Shown one piece after another: positions 8,907-16,526 of a DNA stretch of 64,000 bases. A program made the position numbers and the translations under genes. Below the pieces are notes generated by a model, which was not told the DNA's origin, searched no databases, and saw nothing but the letters and a program-made list of their open reading frames with translations. The stretch is from contig CAYSUS010000037.1 of the NCBI GenBank assembly GCA_964434165.1, positions 3,194 to 67,193 of the forward strand, given 5' to 3'. Source of the DNA: CAYSUS01 sp964434165. GTDB taxonomy: Bacteria > Planctomycetota > Planctomycetia > Pirellulales > Thermoguttaceae. Numbering within the stretch: position 1 is the stretch's first letter; each line of letters opens with the position of its first letter.

Positions 8907-9431
8907 CGACCCGGTCCTTTCCACTTCGAGGGATGGGTGCACGCCTCGGCACCGGGCTCCCTGGACGGGCTTCGTCGCTCGGAACACCGGCTCCCGACAG
9001 CCTAACGGAATTCCGCCGACGCACAAGGGACCGAAGCGTTCCTTCAGGGGGGTCGAGGTTAACACAGAATAGCCATGCACGATCCTGCTAGGGGGAAGGC
9101 GGCAGGTCGCTTTCGCGCGCAAGCTCGCCCCGCGGTCTGGAAACAGGGTACCGCGGGACCTGGCGTGGGCAGACCCCGCGTCCCCCCGATCGGGCGGCCA
9201 CCCCCACCAATCGGTTGCCCGGGGCCGTAGAATATCGCGCGGAAGAGCGACCGCGGAGAGTTTCGGGCGCGGCGGGGGATTGCCAGGCAGCGAGAAGCGC
9301 AGCGCACGCATCGACGTCTTCTCGCCCCACTGGCCTGGACCTCCGGCGAGCATGCCCACGCGTTGCCGGGGGATGCAACCTGGACCTGTGCCTGACTCCC
9401 GACCCCCGATCCCTGACCCCGGAGCACGCCC
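8907..9431. other. Intergenic region of 525 bp between divergent genes
   Basis: The stretch separates the aldo/keto reductase (minus) from the MetE-like gene (plus) and should hold both promoters. I see no convincing coding frame, tRNA fold, riboswitch core or strong palindrome. Several open frames cross it on the minus strand, but they lack ribosome sites and recognisable sequence. Confidence 0.5.
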
Positions 9432-10625
9432 ATGTTCACCGTGACCGCCGACCTGATGCTGCCCGCCACGATCACCGGCTCCTGGCCGCGCCCCCGCTGG
9501 TTCGACGTGAGCATGTGGGGCCGGCCCCTGGACACCTGCATGATGGACGTCCACTGGCGGGAGAAGTTCGCCGATGCCCTGGCCGTGGTGGTCAGCGAGC
9601 AGGAGCGAGCCGGGCTGGACGTCATCAGCCACGGCGACTTCCACTGCGACGAGGACTTCGCCGGGCGGAGCTGGCACCACTACCCGATCCAGCGCTGGGC
9701 CGGGCTGGAAGGCGACTACCTCCAGTCCGAGGCGACCCGCTCCGAATGGCTGAAGTATCCGCCGGGCACGCTTCTGAACGAGATCTATACGGGCTGGCGC
9801 TGGCCCCGGGTGGTCGATAGGATCGAGCATCGCCCGCTGGACTACGCCAAGCTGTGGCGCATGACCCAGGCCAAGGCCAAGAAGCCGGTCCGCTTCGGCA
9901 CCTGCTGCTCCCAGGTGATGAGCCTGTTCCTCGACATCCACACCGACAAGTACAAGGACAAGCGCCAGGTGATCTGGGACCTGGCCGAGGCCATGAACAA
10001 GGAGCTTCTCGCCGTGCGCGACGCCGGCTGCAAGTGCATCCAGATCGAGGAGCCCTGCTTCCACTTCATGGCCAACACCTTCGGCAAGGACCACGACGAG
10101 GTGAAGTTCATGGTCGAGGCCTACAATCGCGAGGTCCAGGGCCTGGACGACGTGGAGATATGGATCCACACCTGCTGGGGCAACCCGAACATGCAGCGCG
10201 TGATGGAGGACACCAGCTACGCGGCCTCGCTGGAGATCTATCTCAACGAAGCCCGGGGCGACGTGTGGACCGTGGAGATGAAGGACCGCGGCTTCAAGGA
10301 CATCGAGCTGTTCGAGCCGCTGAAGAACGACCTGTCCAAGAAGGTCGCCGTGGGCGTAGTCAGCCACCGCACGCTCCAGGCCGACCGGCCCGAGGACGTG
10401 GCCGCCGAGATCCGCCGCGCCCTCAAGTACATCCCGCCGGAGAGGCTGATCCTCACCAGCGACTGCGGTTTCGGGCGCCAGGGCTGCAACCGCGAGATCG
10501 CGTTCTACAAGTCGAGTTCGATCGCCCAGGGCGCGAACATCGTGCGCCGGGAGCTGGGCCTGCCCACCACGTACGTGCCGGCGGCCGACCCGGCGCTTCA
10601 GATCGATATCGTGCCGAAGGCGTGA
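9432..10625 (+). CDS. MetE-like / UROD-superfamily methyltransferase-type protein
   Basis: A 397-residue cytosolic protein resembling the C-terminal catalytic domain of cobalamin-independent methionine synthase (MetE) and related short enzymes. It opens with ATITGSWPRPRWF, a MetE-family style first strand. It carries the segment CIQIEEPCFHF in the barrel centre, a potential zinc ligand pair in WIHTCWGN, and the late LTSDCGFGR motif whose cysteine is the third thiol-type ligand. It lacks the long N-terminal folate-binding half of true MetE, so the methyl donor is uncertain. Related short proteins include epoxyalkane:CoM transferase-like and archaeal-type core MetE. Nearby genes give no help about the substrate. 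Confidence 0.82.
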   Translation: MFTVTADLMLPATITGSWPRPRWFDVSMWGRPLDTCMMDVHWREKFADALAVVVSEQERAGLDVISHGDFHCDEDFAGRSWHHYPIQRWAGLEGDYLQSEATRSEWLKYPPGTLLNEIYTGWRWPRVVDRIEHRPLDYAKLWRMTQAKAKKPVRFGTCCSQVMSLFLDIHTDKYKDKRQVIWDLAEAMNKELLAVRDAGCKCIQIEEPCFHFMANTFGKDHDEVKFMVEAYNREVQGLDDVEIWIHTCWGNPNMQRVMEDTSYAASLEIYLNEARGDVWTVEMKDRGFKDIELFEPLKNDLSKKVAVGVVSHRTLQADRPEDVAAEIRRALKYIPPERLILTSDCGFGRQGCNREIAFYKSSSIAQGANIVRRELGLPTTYVPAADPALQIDIVPKA

Positions 10626-11072
10626 GCGGTGCGCGTGCGGAGCGGCGCGAGACGTCGCCGGCGCTGAAGCGCCTTCCGGCTGCATCGGGGAGGGAGAAGG
10701 GGGCAGGCCCCCGAGGGTCCTGCATGGCCCGCAGGACTTCGGATCCCCGAGTGCCCCGGCGTCGTCGCGGGGCCCGCTGACGAGGCCTCGCCCGACTGGA
10801 GCGATCGGGCCGCCCGCACGGGCGGGCCTGTCCCGGTCGTGTCGGGTGCGCTGCCACCTCCGGACGGCGTGGCAGCCTGCGCCGCGGTGGATTCAGGCCC
10901 TCGACGCCGCCCCATCGGTTGCCCCGGCACCGTCCGCAGGATGAGGTCCTCCAGATCGCGGGGTATGCTTGCTGTACGGACTTGGGAATTCTCATCAAGT
11001 CCTAACGCGGGGCAGGTGCAGAAACCCTTCTGCGTTGACACACAGCTCTTCTCGATCTAGCATCATGGAATC
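10626..11072. other. Intergenic region of about 450 bp
   Basis: It follows the MetE-like gene. It holds several short G+C-rich inverted repeats, for example GGCGCT-GA-AGCGCC near 10658-10671 and GCCCGA...TCGGGC near 10788-10808, which may act in termination, but none has a good T-run. I see no convincing gene. Confidence 0.4.
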
Positions 11073-11393
11073 ATGTTCAGAGCCCTTCTTGCTTGCGCTG
11101 CGCTCATTTGCCTCTCGGGGACGGTGCCGGGGGACGCCGCGTCGCAGGTCGTGCGCGACGGCCCAGCCGCGCTGGAGTGCGGCGCGCACCCCGTCGCGTC
11201 GTTGCACGCGCGGCAACACGACGTGATGCCCGACCGGCGCGATCTGGCGGTCGCCGACGACTGCGGCATTCCTCGAGGTCCGGCGGTCCGCACGCGGATC
11301 GCGCCCCGGCCGGGGCGCGGCCGGACGCTCGGTCTCTCCCCGCGCCACGTCGCGATGACGCTTCAGTCGCAGCGGACGCGTCTTCAGCTCTAG
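11073..11393 (+). CDS. Doubtful small ORF with signal-peptide-like N-terminus
   Basis: A possible 106-residue product starting MFRALLACAALICLSGTVPGDAASQ, which looks like a Sec signal peptide with cleavage near residue 23. The rest is rich in Arg, His and Pro with no recognisable domain, as shadow frames in such G+C-rich DNA often are. No Shine-Dalgarno sequence is visible before the ATG. It is listed because no competing gene exists on either strand in the surrounding kilobase. It may well not be real. Confidence 0.25.
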   Translation: MFRALLACAALICLSGTVPGDAASQVVRDGPAALECGAHPVASLHARQHDVMPDRRDLAVADDCGIPRGPAVRTRIAPRPGRGRTLGLSPRHVAMTLQSQRTRLQL

Positions 11394-11622
11394 TGGCATC
11401 TTCCCAAGCGCGGGTCATGTACCGGCACGCCCCGCGCCGCCTGCCGGGGGCCACATCGAAGGGCCCTCGGCGGAATCGGGGGAGGCCGAGCCGACGGCAA
11501 CCCTCCCGCTCCGCGGTTCCGCGGGGCCGCCGACTGCAAGAGGAGCACCGCCGAAGCCGACCGCAGGCCACGGCGGGGCACACCGACCGGACTGAGAAGT
11601 ACGCATCCTCGACGCCGCCCGC

Positions 11623-13065
11623 ATGTCCGCCGATCCCTTAGCCTCGCGCTTCTCCGACGAGCTGCCGGAGCCGGCCCCGCCCTTGATCGCGGGACCGGGC
11701 TGGGAGCGCGTGGCCGGCCGCATCGTGCCTTCCGCGTCGCCGCCCGAGGACTCGAAGCCGGCCTGGCACGACGCGCCAGAGTGCGAAGACGACGCGGACG
11801 CGGCCTACGACGTGGGCGCCACCGTCGAGCGCATCAAGCGGGTGGTGGCCTCGGTGGAGCGCGAGCTGGTGGGATTCGGACCCCTGTTGGCCCAGGCGGT
11901 CTTCGCGCTGTTGACGCGCGAGAACCTCCTCCTTTTCAGCCCCGCCGGCACGGCCAAGACGCTGTTCGCCACCACGCTCTTCGGTCGCATCGCCGGGGCC
12001 CGCGTGTTCGACACCCAGATGTCCAAGGGCACGCTGGCCGAGGAGCTGTTCGGACCCGTGGACATCGAGAAGATGAAACGGGGCCGGGTGCTGCATGCCA
12101 CGTCGGGCACGCTGGTCGATGCCGACCTGGCCTTCGTCGATGAGTTCTTCGACGCCAACGACATGGTGCTCCGCGCGCTCCTGGGCCTGTTCAACGAGCG
12201 CGTGTTCAAGAAGGGCTGCCAGATGGAGAAGGCCCGTCTGCACACGGGCATCGCCGCGGCCAACTACCTCCGCGCCACGGACGTGACCGAGGCCGTGCTC
12301 GACCGGTTCCTGTTCCGCGCCTACCTGGCGCCCGACTTCAGTCCCTTCACGCTCCTGGCGATCGACGAGGCGTTCGGGCGGCATTTCGGGCGCGCGGCGA
12401 CGGTCGCGCCCCAAGAACGGATTCCGCTGCGCGAGATCGCCTTCCTGGCCGACGTGGCGAGGGGGCTCGTGCCCGACCAGCGGATCGCCGCCCGGCCGCA
12501 CGTCTTGCTGATGAAGAACGCCGTGCTCAACCGCTACCGCGAGCTGCTCGACCAGTCGGGGGAGCCGAGACGGCGCAAGGCCGTGTACCTCAGCCCGCGG
12601 ACCTACGCCAAGTCGCGGATCGTGCTCAACGCCGCGGCCCTGCTCCAGGGCCGCGGGGAGGTGACCATCGACGACCTCCACCAGCTCAAGTTCATGGCCA
12701 CCACGATCGGCGGGCCCGAGGAGCAGGCGCAGTGCTTCGACACCGCCCTGCGCGAGACCCTCACCCGCATCCGCCCCGCCGACCGCGAGAGCATCGACCA
12801 ACTGGCCGCGGCGCACGAGCTGGCCGAGCAGATCATGGGCCGCGTGCGCCACGGCGAGGCGATCCGCGCCACGAGCTTTCTCCAGCGCCTGCTCCGCCTG
12901 TTCGGCCTGGTCAGCGACGGGCAGATCACCTTCGACCACGTGCGGCGCTACGTGGACGGCGTCGAGGCGCGCGACGAGCAGGTCAAGCAGCTCAAGCTGG
13001 GCGTGCTCAAGCGGCTTCAGGAGCTCACGCGTCGCGTGGACAGCCGCGAGGAGGTGCTGGGGTGA
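11623..13065 (+). CDS. MoxR/RavA-type AAA+ ATPase
   Basis: A 480-residue AAA+ ATPase. The P-loop is SPAGTAKT (residues 106-113), a variant form like that of RavA rather than the usual GPPGxGKT, and Walker B is LAFVDEFFDAND with Asp173 and Glu174. A sensor region follows (HTGIAAANYLRATDVTEAVLDRF), then a helical lid. The first 60 residues are acidic, Pro-rich and probably disordered, an extension over typical 330-residue MoxR. MoxR proteins act as chaperone-like ATPases for metal insertion or complex assembly, usually beside a von Willebrand A protein. No such partner is in this window: the gene is convergent with a sigma-factor operon. Confidence 0.88.
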   Translation: MSADPLASRFSDELPEPAPPLIAGPGWERVAGRIVPSASPPEDSKPAWHDAPECEDDADAAYDVGATVERIKRVVASVERELVGFGPLLAQAVFALLTRENLLLFSPAGTAKTLFATTLFGRIAGARVFDTQMSKGTLAEELFGPVDIEKMKRGRVLHATSGTLVDADLAFVDEFFDANDMVLRALLGLFNERVFKKGCQMEKARLHTGIAAANYLRATDVTEAVLDRFLFRAYLAPDFSPFTLLAIDEAFGRHFGRAATVAPQERIPLREIAFLADVARGLVPDQRIAARPHVLLMKNAVLNRYRELLDQSGEPRRRKAVYLSPRTYAKSRIVLNAAALLQGRGEVTIDDLHQLKFMATTIGGPEEQAQCFDTALRETLTRIRPADRESIDQLAAAHELAEQIMGRVRHGEAIRATSFLQRLLRLFGLVSDGQITFDHVRRYVDGVEARDEQVKQLKLGVLKRLQELTRRVDSREEVLG

Positions 13066-13079
13066 CGCGGTCCCGCGAC

Positions 13080-13117
13080 ACTTCCGAGGTCTCGAAGACT
13101 TTACAAGTCCGGTCGGA
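13080..13117 (-). repeat. Dispersed cruciform-like repeat, copy A
   Basis: This lies in the gap between two convergent genes, ending 3 bp before the stop codon (TCA on plus, 13121-13123) of the 168-residue ORF. Read on the minus strand after the stop, it contains GGACTTGTAAAGTCT then CGAGACCTCGGAAGTG. It matches copy C at 25 of 31 aligned positions (13081-13111 versus 58010-58040) and also resembles copy B. This is the most diverged copy: its first half has GTA where the others have CCG. Confidence 0.6.
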
Positions 13118-13120
13118 TTC

Positions 13121-13627
13121 TCATCCCCCGAAGGCCGTTCGGCCTTCCTCCAGGAGCCCGCGCGTGCCGGGGTCGAGCCACGTCTGGCGCACGGCCCATC
13201 CCATCCCGTGGCGCAGCCCCTCGTCGGCCAGGCGCGTGATCCGCTCGCCGCGGCGCGTCCTGGCCGCGGCGATGGCGGCCAGGTAGAGCACGGCGGCCAC
13301 GTCGTCCGGAAGCGGACCTTCGGGGTCGCTGCGGCACTTCTTGGCGAAGTCCTTGACCAGGTCGAGCAGCTCCCGCGGCGGCTGCGCGTGGGAGAAAAGG
13401 TCGCCGAACGTGCGCACCGGCGGGTCGAGCCCGGCATTGAGCTCGGCGAGCCACGCGCCCATGCCCGGCCGCATCGCGGCCAGGTCGCTCTCCAGCGGGG
13501 CCCGGAGCTGGTGCTCGAAGACCGCTTCCAGGTCACGCGCGTCCCAGTGGCTGAGGCCTTCGGTCTTCAGGTCCATCATCCGGGCGAGCAGGCTCTCGTC
13601 GCCCCGGGAAACCTCGCGTTCTGCCAC
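13121..13627 (-). CDS. Hypothetical partner protein of ECF sigma factor
   Basis: A 168-residue soluble protein with no signal or membrane segment. It ends with helices DDVAAVLYLAAIAAARTRRGERITRLADEGLRHGMGWAVRQTWLD. From memory, proteins of this look occur next to planctomycete ECF sigma factors. Its ATG lies 4 bp after the stop codon of the sigma-factor gene, so the two form an operon and are probably coupled in translation. The role is unknown; a regulator or anti-sigma-type partner is possible but nothing in the sequence shows it. The last codons form a small hairpin, GAAGGCC-GTTC-GGCCTTC at 13130-13147. Confidence 0.8.
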   Translation of the reverse strand: MAEREVSRGDESLLARMMDLKTEGLSHWDARDLEAVFEHQLRAPLESDLAAMRPGMGAWLAELNAGLDPPVRTFGDLFSHAQPPRELLDLVKDFAKKCRSDPEGPLPDDVAAVLYLAAIAAARTRRGERITRLADEGLRHGMGWAVRQTWLDPGTRGLLEEGRTAFGG

Positions 13628-13631
13628 GTGG

Positions 13632-14381
13632 TCACCTTGCGCTGCGGGCCAGGATCTTCTGCAGTTCGTCGATCTCCGCCTCGACCTCGCCCTGGCCCGC
13701 GGCGTACTCCGCGACGACCTCGCGGAGCGCGCGGGCGTACATCCGCTTGGCCGTGGTCAGGGCGTTGGAGGCCTGGGTGGGCGACTTGAAGCCGAACCGC
13801 TCGATCAGGTCGCGGTAATCCAACGGCTCGGCCCCTTGCAGCGAAGGCCGCACCACGCGGGCCTCGAACACGCCCCACAGATCGGCGCGGCCCGACTCGG
13901 CGCACTGCTGCTCCATCCGCGCCAGGGCCTGGTCGATGACCCCCCGGGCCCATTCGAAATCGAACACGTCGGACGGCCGGTCGTCGCACTCGGCCACGTC
14001 CGAGTGCTCGCCCATCGACACCAGCATCCCTTTGCCGGGCGTCCGCTTCTTGGCCCGCTGATCGCGGATCTGGTTGGCCACGAACCGGTCCAGCGCGGTC
14101 AGCAGGAACGTGCGGAACTTGCCGAGGTTCTGATCCGCCTTGCCGATGAGCCCCTTTTCCACGATCTTCCCGGCCACGAACTCCTGGACGAAGTCCTCGG
14201 CCACCTCGGGGTTGAGACCCTTGCGATACACCAGGTGGGCCCGCAAAGCCGGCAGATAGCGCGAGAGCAGTTGCCCCAGGTCCTCGTTGCTCGCAGGGCC
14301 CGACTGGCGCCCAGCGCGCGCGACCAGCGACCACGCGGTCGTGGGAAAGCGGGCGGGCGGGCGCTCCGGCGGCTTGGGCAA
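13632..14381 (-). CDS. RNA polymerase sigma factor, ECF type (planctomycete form)
   Basis: A 249-residue sigma-70 factor. The N-terminal FPTTAWSLVARAGR is the TTxWSLV hallmark of large planctomycete ECF groups. Region 2 follows (LLSRYLPALRAHLVYRKGLNPEVAEDFVQEFVAGKIVEK), with FRTFLLTALDRFVANQIRDQ. Region 4 has a helix-turn-helix-like DLIERFGFKSPTQASNALTTAKRMYARAL. Such factors are often next to Ser/Thr kinases; none is found here, only the small partner gene downstream. The target promoters cannot be inferred from the window. The N-terminal motif so close to the ATG at 14381 supports this start. Confidence 0.93.
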   Translation of the reverse strand: MPKPPERPPARFPTTAWSLVARAGRQSGPASNEDLGQLLSRYLPALRAHLVYRKGLNPEVAEDFVQEFVAGKIVEKGLIGKADQNLGKFRTFLLTALDRFVANQIRDQRAKKRTPGKGMLVSMGEHSDVAECDDRPSDVFDFEWARGVIDQALARMEQQCAESGRADLWGVFEARVVRPSLQGAEPLDYRDLIERFGFKSPTQASNALTTAKRMYARALREVVAEYAAGQGEVEAEIDELQKILARSAR

Positions 14382-14442
14382 CGTCGGTGACTCCGGTTCT
14401 CTGTCTGGCCAGGATAGCCCGGACGGCGCAGGAGGGCAAGAC

Positions 14443-15336
14443 TCACGGCCTGCCCTTCTTCCATGCCCGCACGTACTCGACGCGAAACGTCGAGGGCAGG
14501 TCCTTGTCCTTGGGCATTCCGAACCACTTGGGCATGGTCTCGCTGTCGAAGATCATGAACAGCGCCTGGTGCCAGTGCGTGTTCTCCACGGATCGGACCC
14601 GCACGCCGTCCACGTAGTACTGGATGGCCTCCTCGTCCCACTCCAGGCCGTAAACGTGGTAGTCGTCGGCCAGGCGCCACGGGGCGGCCCACGCGCCGCC
14701 GGCGCTCCAGTGCTTCTTCTCCCGCGGCGTGCGGAACACGTGCACGTTCATGTTCACCTTGTGCTCGAAGCCCGGGGCGCCCCCGCCGATCTCGAACACG
14801 TCGATCTCGGTCAGCCAGCCGGGCTCCTTCTCCACCTGGAACCAGAACGAGCTCGACCCGGCCGAGCGCATCGGCCTGGCCTTCACTTCGTAGTAGCCGT
14901 AGGCCGACCGGGCCTTGGAGTGCAGCGCGGCGCTCGTATAATCGCGGTAGCCGTGCTTCTGGAGCGCCTCGGGGACCTCCTCCCTGCGCATGGTGAGCTG
15001 GAGCTTGCCGTCGGCGACCGTGACGTTCTTGTCGCGGAACAGGGACGGCTGGCGTCCCTTCCACCAGTAGAGGCCCACGGTCCACTTCGAGGCGTCGAGC
15101 TGCCCGGCCTCGAACTCGTCGCTCATCGGCGCGAACCGGACCCACCCGCCGTGGTTCTCCTGGTCCGAGAGCGGCAGGGCGTCGGTGACCCTCCTGGGCG
15201 TCTCGCCCAAGGGACCTTTTCGGTTCCAGATCTTCGCGGGCCGAAGGTCCGCGGCCGGGGCATCCCGCTCCTCGGCCCCTGCGCGCGAGCCGGCCAGTAC
15301 AAGCGCGATCAACAGCAAGTCCAGGCGGAAACGCAT
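14443..15336 (-). CDS. Exported glycoside hydrolase family 16 enzyme
   Basis: A 297-residue secreted beta-glycanase. A signal peptide (MRFRLDLLLIALVLAGSRAGA) is followed by a beta-jelly-roll domain. The GH16 catalytic motif ExDxxE is present as WLTEIDVFEIGG: nucleophile Glu177, Asp179 and acid/base Glu182. Flanking segments (SSSFWFQVEKEPGW, YHVYGLEWDEEAIQYYVDGV) are typical of the agarase/carrageenase/porphyranase branch of GH16, suggesting a sulfated or marine-type galactan, though laminarin-type glucans cannot be excluded. The ATG at 15336 has AAAGGACG upstream and starts the signal peptide. It lies 41 bp downstream of the esterase gene on the same strand. Confidence 0.92.
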   Translation of the reverse strand: MRFRLDLLLIALVLAGSRAGAEERDAPAADLRPAKIWNRKGPLGETPRRVTDALPLSDQENHGGWVRFAPMSDEFEAGQLDASKWTVGLYWWKGRQPSLFRDKNVTVADGKLQLTMRREEVPEALQKHGYRDYTSAALHSKARSAYGYYEVKARPMRSAGSSSFWFQVEKEPGWLTEIDVFEIGGGAPGFEHKVNMNVHVFRTPREKKHWSAGGAWAAPWRLADDYHVYGLEWDEEAIQYYVDGVRVRSVENTHWHQALFMIFDSETMPKWFGMPKDKDLPSTFRVEYVRAWKKGRP

Positions 15337-15377
15337 CGCACGTCCTTTCTGGGCGGCCCCGAGGATTGGCGGAACGG

Positions 15378-16256
15378 TCACTCCTTCGACCCATCTTGCT
15401 TGGGCTTCAGATAGCCGAGAGACACCAGGAACTCATCCATCCGGCTCGTCGTCTTCTCCAGCCACGGAGGACGGTTGAAGAAGCCGTGTCCCTGTCCTTC
15501 CGCGGTGTACATCTCGGCGCGATGCCCCAGCTTCTTCGACTTGGCCACGAACTCCTCGCCCAGTAGCATCAGGCGGTCCTTCGTTCCAAAGAGGAGAAGC
15601 GTTGGGGGGCTGTCCTTCTCCAGGTGCGTCGTCGGGGAGAGGGCCTTGGCCAGCGACTCGTCTTCCCCAATCCGCTTCATCAGTGGCGGGATGCCGGAAA
15701 ACCGCAACACGGGGTTGTAGAGGACCATGGCGTTGGGCCTCGAAGAGATGCTGGTCTCCTCTCCGTCGGCTTCAAGGCCAGGGGCCAATCCGGTGCAGCC
15801 CGCGATATGGCCTCCTGCCGACCCACCCGCCGCAACGATGCGGTCCGGGTCGATGCCCAGCTTGCCGGCGTTCTGCCGCATCCAACGCACGGCGCTCTTG
15901 GCGTCCTCGACACACTCCCTGGGCGTGACGCCGTGCCGCGACTTCACCCGGTAGTCGGCTCGGGCTGCTACCATGCCGCGGGAGGCCAAGTGCTTGGCCT
16001 GGGGCTCGAACTGCCCCACGCTTCCCCGGGCCCATCCTCCGCCGAAGAAGAACACCACCGCAGGCCGCTTGTCCGACTCCTTCCACCCGGGCGGGAAGTG
16101 GACGATGACCTCGAGGCCCGCCTGCTCCGTCTTCTTGTAGGTGAAGGTCTTGGTCGCCGCCTCATTGTCGGCCTGGGCGGCACTCAACAAACCCATCGCG
16201 GACAAGCACATCGAGAGAAGAAATCCGGGTGGTCGCGTCATCGTGCCGTGCACCAT
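15378..16256 (-). CDS. Exported alpha/beta hydrolase (esterase, BD-FAE/HSL type)
   Basis: A 292-residue secreted esterase-like protein. After a signal peptide (residues about 5-29, ending SAAQA) comes an alpha/beta hydrolase fold. An oxyanion motif FFFGGGWARG corresponds to the HGGGW box. The nucleophile is Ser146 in GGSAGG, the acid Asp227 in LFGTKDRL, and the base His257 in GQGHGF. In polysaccharide loci such enzymes remove acetyl or feruloyl groups, which fits the GH16 gene just downstream; this is inference. The ATG at 16256 has GGGAG 5 nt upstream and is preferred over in-frame ATGs at 16268 and 16241. Confidence 0.88.
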   Translation of the reverse strand: MVHGTMTRPPGFLLSMCLSAMGLLSAAQADNEAATKTFTYKKTEQAGLEVIVHFPPGWKESDKRPAVVFFFGGGWARGSVGQFEPQAKHLASRGMVAARADYRVKSRHGVTPRECVEDAKSAVRWMRQNAGKLGIDPDRIVAAGGSAGGHIAGCTGLAPGLEADGEETSISSRPNAMVLYNPVLRFSGIPPLMKRIGEDESLAKALSPTTHLEKDSPPTLLLFGTKDRLMLLGEEFVAKSKKLGHRAEMYTAEGQGHGFFNRPPWLEKTTSRMDEFLVSLGYLKPKQDGSKE

Positions 16257-16526
16257 GGTGGCTCCCATTAGGCTTGGATCTGAGCGGTCCAGATGGCCTG
16301 ATTCTCGCACCAGCTGGTCCCCGCTGCAACGGGCGGCAGCGGCCCGGAGTCGGGAGGCGATGGGCTAGGCGACGACGCCGGGGACCTGCTGCGCGTTGAT
16401 TCCTTTGCCCTGAGCAAATAGACTCATGGGTGCGACACGTGTCCCTGCAATGGGGGTCGCCTCGCAGTATTTGGACTTTTTGCCGGGCGGGGTCAACACC
16501 AGAACTGAGCTTCTTGGGGGGTCGTC

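Noticed and set aside
13130..13147. GAAGGCC-GTTC-GGCCTTC hairpin as a terminator
   Set aside because: It lies within the last codons of the 168-residue ORF and has no T-run in either direction.
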